Shown here: positions 1-5,356 of the stretch, in pieces
Layout: each line of letters starts with the position of its first letter
Position numbering within the stretch: position 1 is the stretch's first letter
Source: Chlamydiia bacterium
GTDB taxonomy: Bacteria; Chlamydiota; Chlamydiia; Chlamydiales; JACKPQ01
Assembly: GCA_030433395.1 (NCBI GenBank)
Contig: JAUILX010000050.1
Span: forward strand, 1 to 7,043
DNA length: 7,043 nucleotides
Direction: 5' to 3'
Notes under the pieces: model-generated
Told to the model about the DNA's origin: nothing
Databases searched by the model: none
What the model saw: only the letters and a program-made list of their open reading frames with translations
Position numbers and translations under genes: made by a program

Positions 1-192
1 TCACGTTTATTAGGGGCGTCATCTGCGGCTATTGGGCTTTGGATCTATAAAAAAACGCAGATCATGGCGCTTGTGCCTTTGTATTGGGTAGCACTTGCCG
101 TTGCTGTTGTCTATATTTTAAGGCTAAAAACTGATGTTATGCGAAAGGTCGGATTCAGATGCGCCAGCGAAGGCATCGAGATGCAAAGATGA
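1..192 (+). CDS. C-terminal end of an integral membrane protein (5' partial)
   Basis: The first reading frame is open from the left edge to a TGA at 190-192 and gives the last 63 residues of a protein whose start lies outside the window. It is strongly hydrophobic: one segment around residues 3-16 and a second around residues 21-40, joined by a short basic turn (YKKTQ), then a basic cytoplasmic-type tail (RLK, MRK). This fits the end of a multi-spanning inner-membrane protein, perhaps a transporter or permease, but I do not recognise the family. The end is uncertain. From about base 150 onward the +1 frame looks more like coding sequence and runs to a TAA at 290-292, so the real C-terminus may lie in that frame. 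The gene converges on recR. Confidence 0.6.
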   Translation, partial: SRLLGASSAAIGLWIYKKTQIMALVPLYWVALAVAVVYILRLKTDVMRKVGFRCASEGIEMQR

Positions 193-292
193 CGACAAGG
201 CCAACTCCAAGGAGTTGGTTGAGGAGGAAGCTGTTGCAGATTGGTGCCTGCAGCTAGCAGGTGAATCTGAAGTTTTGTGTAAGATCAGTTAA
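134..292 (+). other. Overlapping open frame: possible frameshifted tail of the membrane protein or small ORF
   Basis: Frame 2 is open from an ATG at 134 to a TAA at 290-292 (52 codons) and overlaps the last 59 bases of the frame-1 membrane gene. From about base 158 nearly half the codons begin with G (GAT, GCG, GAG, GAA, GCT, GTT), as in real coding DNA. The product would be an acidic soluble stretch containing CKDDDK and ELVEEEAVADW. The stop shares the bases TTAA with the recR stop on the other strand, a common arrangement of convergent genes. Three readings are possible: the true C-terminal tail of the membrane protein after a one-base frameshift near 148-156 (mutation or sequencing error), a separate small gene, or chance. 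I see no good ribosome site before the ATG, which favours the frameshift reading. Confidence 0.35.
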
Positions 293-882
293 AAAGTGCG
301 GCGGCCCGTAAGAGCGAGAGAAAGGGTGCCCTCGTCGATGTAGTCGAGGGTGCTGCCAACGGGCATGCCGAAGGCTAGGCGTGTGACGGAAAGACCCAGG
401 TTGTCAAGATGGTTTTTGAGAAAAAGTGCTGTGGCGTCGCCTTCTAGCGTAGAATCGAGTGCTATGATGATTTCTTTTGTGCCTTTAGCTTGAATGCGTG
501 CGGTGACTTTGTCGAGATCGAGCTGGTCAGGGCTGTGCCCATCTAAGGGTGAAAGAAGGGTGTTAATGACATGATAAAGGCCTAAAAAAGAGTGTGTTTC
601 TTCGATTGCATAGGCATCTTTAGGCGATGAGATGATGCACATCATGGATGCATCGCGCCGATCGCTGCAAAAGCTGCAATGCCCTTTATCAAGAAGGCAT
701 CCGCAATTGCAGCAAGGCTGAATGCGTGTTTTGAGCGTACCTAGAAGGGATGATGTGTCAAGTAAATCTTTTCCTTTCCATTCTAGGAGGGCAAAGGCGT
801 AACGCTCTGCACTTTTGCGGCCAACACCAGGTAGCTTTTGTAGCAGAGCGATAAGGGTTTGAAGATCAGAGGGGTATTTCAT
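289..882 (-). CDS. recR: Recombination mediator protein RecR
   Basis: RecR acts with RecO (and RecF where present) to load RecA onto SSB-coated single-stranded DNA at gaps, the RecFOR route of recombinational repair in the cytoplasm. The 197-residue length is normal for the family. The domains are in the expected order: an N-terminal helix-hairpin-helix with LPGVGRKSAER (residues 17-27); a zinc finger with C57-x2-C60 and C69-x2-C72; a Toprim domain with the ISSPKDAYAIEET region (84-96), LLSPLDG (109-115) and the STLEGDAT block (144-151); and the C-terminal FGMPVGSTLDY and LALTGRRTF segments. The start ATG at 880-882 gives the typical MKYP-type N-terminus. The gene is divergent from fabH across 55 bases and convergent with the membrane gene at the left edge. 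No key residue is missing. Confidence 0.97.
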   Translation of the reverse strand: MKYPSDLQTLIALLQKLPGVGRKSAERYAFALLEWKGKDLLDTSSLLGTLKTRIQPCCNCGCLLDKGHCSFCSDRRDASMMCIISSPKDAYAIEETHSFLGLYHVINTLLSPLDGHSPDQLDLDKVTARIQAKGTKEIIIALDSTLEGDATALFLKNHLDNLGLSVTRLAFGMPVGSTLDYIDEGTLSLALTGRRTF

Positions 883-921
883 ATATGGCCTATAGGGCTT
901 CCTATTTTCTTATCGTTATGG

Positions 922-927
922 TACAAT
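922..927 (+). promoter_or_regulatory. Candidate -10 element for the fab operon
   Basis: TACAAT matches the sigma-70/sigma-66 -10 consensus at five of six positions in the short divergent gap between recR and fabH. A poor -35 (TTCCTA, 899-904) lies 17 bases upstream. Initiation would fall near 933-935, only a few bases before the fabH ATG at 938, where there is no Shine-Dalgarno sequence. If this promoter is used, the fabH message is almost leaderless. This is assigned by eye and is weak. Confidence 0.3.
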
Positions 928-937
928 TTTGGTGATT

Positions 938-1927
938 ATGAAGAAAGCTAGAATTATTGGAACCGGCTCTTATTTACCTGAAAGAATCTTAAGTAACGCC
1001 GATTTAGAGAAAATTGTTGATACCACAGATGAGTGGATCGTCTCGCGCACAGGCATGAAAGAGCGTCGTATCGCTGATGAAAATGAATACACATCGGATA
1101 TGGGAATTCAAGCAGCCAAAGCTGCAATTGAAGATGCTAATATTGATGTAGGCGCTATCGATTGCATTATTGTTGCAACGCTAACCCCTGATTATATTTT
1201 TCCTAGCACGGCAAGCTTGGTTCAGCAAGGGTTAGGACTTGAAGAGATTCCTGCCGTGGATATGCAGGCAGCTTGTACAGGTTATATCTATGCGCTTGCT
1301 CAATCTAAGGCCTATATTGAATCTGGAATGTATGAAAACGTCCTTGTGATCGCTTCTGAAAAACTCTCTGCTGTAACAGATTATGAAGATCGCAATACGT
1401 GCGTCCTTTTCGGGGATGGCGCAGCCGCTTGCGTTGTTAGCCACACGGGCGCTGGATACCACATCGATGCGATCACTTTAGGTTGCGATGGTAAACAATC
1501 AGATCTTCTATATCAGCCGGCTGGCGGAGTGCGCAAACCTGCTTCTGCTGCAACAATCGAAGGTCGTGAGCATTTTATTAAAATGAATGGCAAAGAGGTT
1601 TTTAAGCACGCTGTGCGTCGCATGGAATCAGCGTCTGTTGAAGCTTTAGAAAAATCTGGTTTGGATAAGACTCAAGTGAGTTGGCTTGTTCCTCATCAAG
1701 CTAATACACGCATTATTGAAACACTTGCAAAACGTTTTGAGATTCCAATGGAGCGGGTTTTTATGACGATTCATAAGTATGGCAACACCTCGGCGTCCGC
1801 TGTTGGTATTGCGCTTGATGAATTGGAAAAGACATCAACACCTAAAGTTAGTGAGCATATTTTACTGACTGCTTTTGGAGCAGGTCTCACATGGGGCGCT
1901 GCAGTGCTCACCAAGGAAGGATCATGA
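938..1927 (+). CDS. fabH: 3-oxoacyl-[acyl-carrier-protein] synthase III (FabH)
   Basis: FabH starts type II fatty-acid synthesis by condensing an acyl-CoA (usually acetyl-CoA) with malonyl-ACP to give a 3-oxoacyl-ACP in the cytoplasm. The 329-residue product is full length. It has a thiolase fold with the catalytic triad in normal contexts: Cys113 in AACTGY, His253 in VPHQAN and Asn283 in YGNTSAS. Other family blocks are TDEWI..RTGMKERR (30-44), PDYIFPSTA (84-92), CVLFGDGAAA (155-164), GKEVFKHAVRRM (218-229) and AFGAGLTWGA (312-321). Several of these resemble chlamydial FabH as I recall it. The ATG at 938 is chosen because it gives the usual MKKARIIGTGSYLP start; an in-frame TTG at 929 would add three residues. 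There is no clear ribosome site. The TGA overlaps the fabD start as ATGA, so the two genes are translationally coupled. Confidence 0.97.
   Translation: MKKARIIGTGSYLPERILSNADLEKIVDTTDEWIVSRTGMKERRIADENEYTSDMGIQAAKAAIEDANIDVGAIDCIIVATLTPDYIFPSTASLVQQGLGLEEIPAVDMQAACTGYIYALAQSKAYIESGMYENVLVIASEKLSAVTDYEDRNTCVLFGDGAAACVVSHTGAGYHIDAITLGCDGKQSDLLYQPAGGVRKPASAATIEGREHFIKMNGKEVFKHAVRRMESASVEALEKSGLDKTQVSWLVPHQANTRIIETLAKRFEIPMERVFMTIHKYGNTSASAVGIALDELEKTSTPKVSEHILLTAFGAGLTWGAAVLTKEGS
1913..1920 (+). promoter_or_regulatory. Ribosome binding site of fabD
   Basis: AAGGAAGG lies inside the end of fabH just before the ATG at 1924. It sets the fabD start there rather than at an in-frame ATG 33 bases upstream, which lies within fabH and would add a non-homologous leader before the conserved FPGQGAQ block. 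Confidence 0.8.
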
Positions 1928-2829
1928 AGCAGGCATTACTATTTCCCGGTCAAGGGGCTCAATACCCGGGTATGGGCAAAGATTTTTTCGAGAATTTTCC
2001 AGCAGCTAAAGAGGTATTTCAACAGGCGGATGATCTGCTTAACATGTATCTTTCAAAGTTGATGTTTGACGGTCCTCAAGAGCTGCTTACAGAAACAAAA
2101 AATAGTCAGCTTGCCATTTTTGTAATGAGTCTTGCGCTATATGCTGTCATTGGTGAAAAAAATCCCAATACCTGTGCAGGCCTTAGCTTGGGTGAGTATT
2201 CTGCCTTAGTTGCGTCTAAGCGGTTGTCTTTTGAAGAGGGTCTAATGCTCGTGCGCGATCGAGGGCAATTTATGAACGATGCTTGCAAAAAGACGCAAGG
2301 AACCATGGCGGTTGTTCTTGGACTTAAAGAAGAGGATGTGGCAGCTGTATTATCAGATTTAAAAGATGTGTGGATTGCTAATTTAAATTGCCCTGGGCAA
2401 GTTGTTATAGCAGGCTCTAAAGCTGCGATTGCTTCTGCCGAGGCCCCTATTAAAGCAAAAGGTGCAAAACGCGTGCTACCACTACAAGTTTCAGGTGCAT
2501 TTCATTCTCCATTCATGCTATCTGCTCAAGAGCGTCTGACGCCAAAAATTCATGCAGCAAATTTCAACGATAGCACTATTCGCTTAGTGATGAACGTTCC
2601 AGGCGATTATGCTGAATCATCTGAAAATATTCGCCAAAACCTCATCGATCAAGTTGTTCAGCCCGTGCGCTGGGAAAGAGGTATCCGAGCTATGGAAAGT
2701 CAGGGCATCGAGCGCTACATTGAAATTGGCCCGGGCAAAACGCTCTGTGGCATGAATAAAAAAATTGGCATCACTGCGCCATGTATTAATATTGAAAAAG
2801 TAGAGGATCTTGATGCAGCACTTGCTTAA
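1924..2829 (+). CDS. fabD: Malonyl-CoA:ACP transacylase (FabD)
   Basis: FabD moves the malonyl group from malonyl-CoA to the phosphopantetheine thiol of ACP, supplying the extender unit for FabH and the elongating synthase. The 301-residue protein has the acyltransferase fold: LLFPGQGAQYPGMG (5-18, oxyanion-hole side), nucleophile Ser88 in GLSLGEYSAL, Arg113 in RDRGQFM holding the malonyl carboxylate, catalytic His194 in SGAFHSPFM, and Gln243 before QPVRW. The residue before the nucleophile is Leu instead of the His of E. coli GHSLGE. As I recall, this variant also occurs in chlamydial and plastid enzymes and is compatible with activity. The gene overlaps fabH by 4 bases and fabG by 17 bases, so expression of the three is tightly linked. 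Confidence 0.96.
   Translation: MKQALLFPGQGAQYPGMGKDFFENFPAAKEVFQQADDLLNMYLSKLMFDGPQELLTETKNSQLAIFVMSLALYAVIGEKNPNTCAGLSLGEYSALVASKRLSFEEGLMLVRDRGQFMNDACKKTQGTMAVVLGLKEEDVAAVLSDLKDVWIANLNCPGQVVIAGSKAAIASAEAPIKAKGAKRVLPLQVSGAFHSPFMLSAQERLTPKIHAANFNDSTIRLVMNVPGDYAESSENIRQNLIDQVVQPVRWERGIRAMESQGIERYIEIGPGKTLCGMNKKIGITAPCINIEKVEDLDAALA
2803..2806 (+). promoter_or_regulatory. Ribosome binding site of fabG
   Basis: GAGG within AGAGGA near the end of fabD lies 6 bases before the ATG at 2813. It supports that ATG over the in-frame TTG at 2810 and implies that fabG translation begins before ribosomes finish fabD. Confidence 0.65.
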
Positions 2830-3568
2830 AGGTAAAAAAACACTTGTAACTGGTGGAACATCTGGCATTGGCAAAGAAATTGCAATTGTTTTTGCAAAGC
2901 ATGGGGCATCTGTTGCTATTGTTGGAACAAATGAAGAGCGTGCTAAGGCAACTTTAGAAGAGATGCAAAGAAGTAAAATCAGCGATGATCAAAAATTTGC
3001 CTACCACATCTTAGATGTTGCAGACACAAAGCTTGCTGAGCGAGCCGTCAATGATGTCATTAAAGAGTGGGGGCAGCTTGATGTGCTCATCAACAATGCA
3101 GGCATTACACGCGACACACTATTAATGCGCATGAAAGAAGATGACTGGGATGCTGTTTTAAACATAAATTTAAAGTCGATTTTCAATTTTTGTAAAGCTG
3201 CAGTGCGCCCCATGATGAAGCAGCGCAAGGGCAAAATTATTAATATTTCATCTGTCATAGGCTTGACAGGAAATGCCGGTCAGAGCAATTATGCAGCATC
3301 GAAGCTTGGGATGGTGGGCTTCACCAGATCTTTAGCAAAAGAAGTTGCAAGCCGTGGTATTAATGTGAATTGCATTGCACCAGGCTATATCAAGACACCA
3401 ATGACAGGTGCGCTAAATGAAGAGCAAACAAAAGCCGTAGCAGATAGCATCCCCATGGGAATGGGCGAGCCAAAGATGATTGCAGATGCAGCGCTTTTCT
3501 TGGCAAGCGAGATGTCAGATTATATAACCGGAGTCGTTCTGCCAGTTGATGGTGGAATGACTTGTTAA
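2813..3568 (+). CDS. fabG: 3-oxoacyl-[acyl-carrier-protein] reductase (FabG)
   Basis: FabG reduces 3-oxoacyl-ACP to (R)-3-hydroxyacyl-ACP, the first reduction of each elongation cycle, normally with NADPH. The 251-residue product is a classical short-chain dehydrogenase: cofactor loop TGGTSGIG (13-20), acidic LDVAD (67-71), NNAGITRD (94-101), and the active-site tetrad Asn119, Ser147, Tyr160 and Lys164 (NY-AASK). The C-terminal YITGVVLPVDGGM block is standard for FabG. The glycine loop has Ser17 where E. coli and, as I recall, C. trachomatis have the Arg that contacts the NADP phosphate; Thr39 in IVGTN, the other phosphate contact in E. coli, is kept. Operon position beside fabD and acpP makes FabG far more likely than another dehydrogenase of the superfamily. 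Confidence 0.96.
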   Translation: MQHLLKGKKTLVTGGTSGIGKEIAIVFAKHGASVAIVGTNEERAKATLEEMQRSKISDDQKFAYHILDVADTKLAERAVNDVIKEWGQLDVLINNAGITRDTLLMRMKEDDWDAVLNINLKSIFNFCKAAVRPMMKQRKGKIINISSVIGLTGNAGQSNYAASKLGMVGFTRSLAKEVASRGINVNCIAPGYIKTPMTGALNEEQTKAVADSIPMGMGEPKMIADAALFLASEMSDYITGVVLPVDGGMTC

Positions 3569-3590
3569 CGATTAAACAGAAACCCAAAAA

Positions 3591-3594
3591 AGGA
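3591..3594 (+). promoter_or_regulatory. Ribosome binding site of acpP
   Basis: AGGA in the A-rich 34-base gap after fabG lies 8 bases before the acpP ATG. This is the only intergenic spacer in the operon, so acpP can be translated independently, as suits a highly abundant protein. I see no convincing internal promoter in the gap. Confidence 0.7.
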
Positions 3595-3602
3595 TAAGAA
3601 AC

Positions 3603-3842
3603 ATGTCCACTAAACAAAGCGTGATCGATATTGTCACTGAGCAGTTGGGTGTTGATGCTGCTGACGTGACAGAAGATAAGTCGTTTGTCGACTTGAATGC
3701 CGACTCTTTAGATATCACAGAGTTAATAATGACGTTTGAAGAGCGTTTCGATTTTGAGATTTCAGAAGAAGAAGCTGAAAAGCTCAAAACAATCGGCGAT
3801 GTAATTTCATATATCGAAGCCAAGCAACAAGCAAAAGCTTAA
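3603..3842 (+). CDS. acpP: Acyl carrier protein
   Basis: ACP carries growing acyl chains on a 4'-phosphopantetheine arm and shuttles them between the Fab enzymes and lipid A, phospholipid and lipoate pathways. The 79-residue acidic protein has the diagnostic modification site Ser35 in NADSLDITELIM, a normal acidic helix II and III (FEERFDFEISEEEAEKL, 45-61) and the closing TIGDVISYI segment. The N-terminal helix (KQSVIDIVTEQLGV) is also typical. It is the last gene of the fab operon, its stop immediately followed by an intrinsic terminator. No fabF gene follows, so the elongating synthase must be encoded elsewhere. Confidence 0.98.
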   Translation: MSTKQSVIDIVTEQLGVDAADVTEDKSFVDLNADSLDITELIMTFEERFDFEISEEEAEKLKTIGDVISYIEAKQQAKA

Positions 3843-3877
3843 AAAAGGAGGGGCGCTTTCCGCCCCTCCTTTTTTTT
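3841..3877 (+). terminator. Intrinsic terminator of the fab operon, probably bidirectional
   Basis: A perfect 9-bp GC-rich stem (GGAGGGGCG at 3847-3855 with CGCCCCTCC at 3861-3869, loop CTTTC) is preceded by a run of A and followed by eight T. It begins within the acpP stop codon. Because the A run gives a T run on the other strand, it can also end transcripts arriving from the converging minus-strand genes. Confidence 0.95.
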
Positions 3878-3888
3878 GTAGGGGGCGT

Positions 3889-3949
3889 CTTTTGGCTCAT
3901 TTCGGACTTCTAACAATCCTGCATGCCAAAAGGTATGTCAAGGATTGTT
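3889..3949. repeat. Long imperfect inverted repeat between convergent genes
   Basis: AACAATCCT (3912-3920) pairs perfectly with AGGATTGTT (3941-3949). Inside it GCATGCC (3921-3927) pairs with GGTATGT (3932-3938), including two G-T pairs, around an AAAA loop; a CA bulge at 3939-3940 separates the two stems. An upstream CTTTTGGC (3889-3896) is also perfectly complementary to GCCAAAAG (3925-3932) and could form a competing helix. It lies past the acpP terminator and, on the minus strand, in the 3' region of the small membrane protein gene. There is no T run directly after the hairpin on either strand, so it is not a classical terminator. A role in mRNA 3'-end stability, a small RNA or a transposon remnant are all possible. 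Confidence 0.5.
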
Positions 3950-3982
3950 TCATGCCCAAGCTGCATCCAAAATACTTTGCCC

Positions 3983-4447
3983 TTACTTTAACAAGCCCCC
4001 TAAGTCATGACGATATTCGTCCGAGATTTCATATTGGCTTGAAGTATCTGGTTGGTTGTTCATCACTAAGCAGTAGGCGCCAAACATAGTAGTTCTTTGC
4101 TTTTTAGGTGTTTCTGGATTCGTTGTCTCTATATCCTTTTTCAGCCGAGTGGAAGCTGTTGGCCCATAGTTTGATCTATACCGGTCTGCTATTTTTTTCG
4201 CTTCAGTTGCCGTTTGTTCTAAATTTGTGTCATTTGAGTTTTGATCGGACGGCTGGTTTTTTTGTGACGGGGTTTGTGAACTATTGCGGAATTTAAAGTA
4301 TAAAATGGTGCCACCGACCAAGGCAGTCGCTCCAAGAAGTAGATAGCGGTTGTTCGAGATGAAACTGCAAATCTTTTCTGCCATTGTCACAGGCTTGTTA
4401 AAGATACTTGCTGTGTATTCTGAGATGGTTGATGAAATATTGTTCAT
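3983..4447 (-). CDS. Unrecognised small protein with one membrane helix
   Basis: I do not recognise this 154-residue protein. The N-terminal 34 residues are soluble and mildly amphipathic, followed by one clear hydrophobic segment (about 35-51, YLLLGATALVGGTILYF) and a KFR positive cap. The next part (54-120) is Ser/Thr/Asn/Gln/Lys-rich and looks disordered. The last 30 residues contain a short hydrophobic patch (MFGAYCLVM, 121-129) and an acidic/basic end. The start ATG has AAGGAA 8 bases upstream. It lies 49 bases downstream of the methyltransferase and may be the last gene of that operon. A membrane-tethered or secreted protein is possible; the single helix does not match the bilobed hydrophobic domain of chlamydial inclusion membrane proteins. 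Its composition suggests a lineage-specific gene. Confidence 0.75.
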   Translation of the reverse strand: MNNISSTISEYTASIFNKPVTMAEKICSFISNNRYLLLGATALVGGTILYFKFRNSSQTPSQKNQPSDQNSNDTNLEQTATEAKKIADRYRSNYGPTASTRLKKDIETTNPETPKKQRTTMFGAYCLVMNNQPDTSSQYEISDEYRHDLGGLLK

Positions 4448-4455
4448 TTTTTACT

Positions 4456-4461
4456 TTCCTT
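4456..4461 (-). promoter_or_regulatory. Ribosome binding site of the small membrane protein gene
   Basis: On the minus strand AAGGAA lies 8 bases before the ATG at 4445-4447. It is a good site in a short A-rich leader and the main sign, besides the open frame, that this gene is translated. Confidence 0.6.
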
Positions 4462-4496
4462 TGGCTTGTTTTGGAAGAGAGTAGAAAATTCAGTGA

Positions 4497-5354
4497 TTAT
4501 TTGCAATGAGTAGCATTAGTGACAACAATAACGTAGGCGTGGTTGCTTTTAAAATACTTGCAATGGGGTGAGACGGAGACGGGGATGCTGTGCTCTTGGA
4601 AGTCGAGAAAGGGATCGTTAATCACAAGGTCTCGAAACGGCTTGTATTGATACAAAGATTCTGTGTGCTCAAGGTAGCATGAAAAACGTCCAGATGGGCG
4701 CAGGTGATTGGGTAGGGCAATCTTTAAGAACTCGATTAGACGATCTCCAGGTCCGCGATTTTGCATAGGTGGCTGTGGTGTGATTTTAAGCTTTGCAAAT
4801 ACGTGGTCATATTGGGTTTGCGTGATTTGTTTGTCTTTGAGCAGCTTGGTGAAAAAGGTCTCAAAGAATGAAGCAGGCAACTTATCTGTGCCTTGCATGT
4901 TATCGAGCAGGTACTGGATGTCTTGGTCTGTATAGGACGCGGGTTTGTATTGAGCAGTTTCTGCAGCTATTTGGTCAAGCTCGTCTTCGTAGGAGGGAAC
5001 TGAGTAGCCTAAGGGATAATCGTCGAAAAAAATGGTGTCGTACTGGCCAAGTGTTGGTAAGATTTCTTGCCAGGTGCCAGCGATGATTTTAACGTTGGTC
5101 TTATCTTTTGCCCAAGCGCGTGCGTGCTTGAGCACGGTTTCATCACATTCAATGATGGTGTGTGAGGTGATTGGATAGGTCTGTATTCGGTCTGCAGAAT
5201 AGCCAAGGCCAAATCCGATCTCTAGCACGTCACCAGAGGGCTTTAGGGCGTCGATGCAAGCATGCATGTAGGGCTTTTCCCATTCCATCATGACTTGGTA
5301 CTTGCCATCTTTTAGTAGGAGCTCACCTCCATCTGGGTCTTTTGTATACTCCAT
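4497..5354 (-). CDS. Guanidinoacetate N-methyltransferase-like SAM-dependent methyltransferase with large insertion
   Basis: This 285-residue protein resembles the GAMT/RMT2 group, cytoplasmic class I methyltransferases that transfer methyl from S-adenosylmethionine to a guanidino nitrogen. Key blocks match animal GAMT by eye: MMEWEKPYMHA (22-32, MERWETPYMHA in GAMT), motif I VLEIGFGLGYSADRIQ (43-58), SAM-ribose acid Glu69 in HTIIECDE, GTWQEILPTL (93-102), FFDDYPL (109-115), LRPSGRFSCY (218-227) and a C-terminal CKYF..HAYVIVVT. Glu26 and Asp111 correspond to the two acids that hold the guanidine in GAMT. Between DDYPL and LRPSG lie about 100 residues where GAMT has about 25, an insertion of roughly 80; the N-terminal lid is shorter. 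The start is 2 bases after the potD stop with no Shine-Dalgarno, suggesting coupled translation. The true substrate (guanidinoacetate, arginine, agmatine or other) is unknown. Confidence 0.85.
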   Translation of the reverse strand: MEYTKDPDGGELLLKDGKYQVMMEWEKPYMHACIDALKPSGDVLEIGFGLGYSADRIQTYPITSHTIIECDETVLKHARAWAKDKTNVKIIAGTWQEILPTLGQYDTIFFDDYPLGYSVPSYEDELDQIAAETAQYKPASYTDQDIQYLLDNMQGTDKLPASFFETFFTKLLKDKQITQTQYDHVFAKLKITPQPPMQNRGPGDRLIEFLKIALPNHLRPSGRFSCYLEHTESLYQYKPFRDLVINDPFLDFQEHSIPVSVSPHCKYFKSNHAYVIVVTNATHCK

Positions 5355-5356
5355 TG

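Noticed and set aside
201..218. Near-perfect palindrome CCAACTCC-AA-GGAGTTGG that might be a recR terminator or operator
   Set aside because: The usable stem is only 7 bp with a CAAG loop and no T run on either strand. It lies inside the coding-like frame-2 stretch, 71 bases past the recR stop.
247..261. Small inverted repeat CCTGC-AGCTA-GCAGG near the recR 3' end
   Set aside because: Only 5 bp, no T run, and a chance match of this size is expected.
221..278. GAGGAGG Shine-Dalgarno-like sequence at 221-227, suggesting a small gene
   Set aside because: No ATG or GTG follows at a suitable distance. A TTG start at 234 gives only seven codons, and the bases read well as Glu codons of the frame-2 ORF.
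1232..1462. Antisense open frame within fabH
   Set aside because: It lies wholly opposite the conserved fabH coding sequence, has no family-like sequence and no ribosome site. The same applies to the antisense frames in fabD, fabG and acpP.
3917..3945. Minus-strand TTGACA (at 3938-3943) as a -35 promoter element
   Set aside because: The hexamer at 17-base spacing (GATTGT) matches only three of six -10 positions, and a promoter here would run straight into the bidirectional terminator and antisense to acpP.
3919..3972. Near-repeat CTGCATGCCAAAA / CTGCATCCAAAA as a possible direct-repeat pair
   Set aside because: A single short imperfect match 42 bases apart; too little to call a repeat family or a target-site duplication.
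3892..4296. Two plus-strand open frames opposite the small membrane protein gene
   Set aside because: They have no ribosome site and no recognisable domains. The minus-strand frame has a good ribosome site, a clean membrane helix and a position consistent with the operon.
4708..5212. Open frames overlapping the methyltransferase on both strands
   Set aside because: They fall entirely within a gene whose protein matches the GAMT family end to end, and their translations resemble no known domain.
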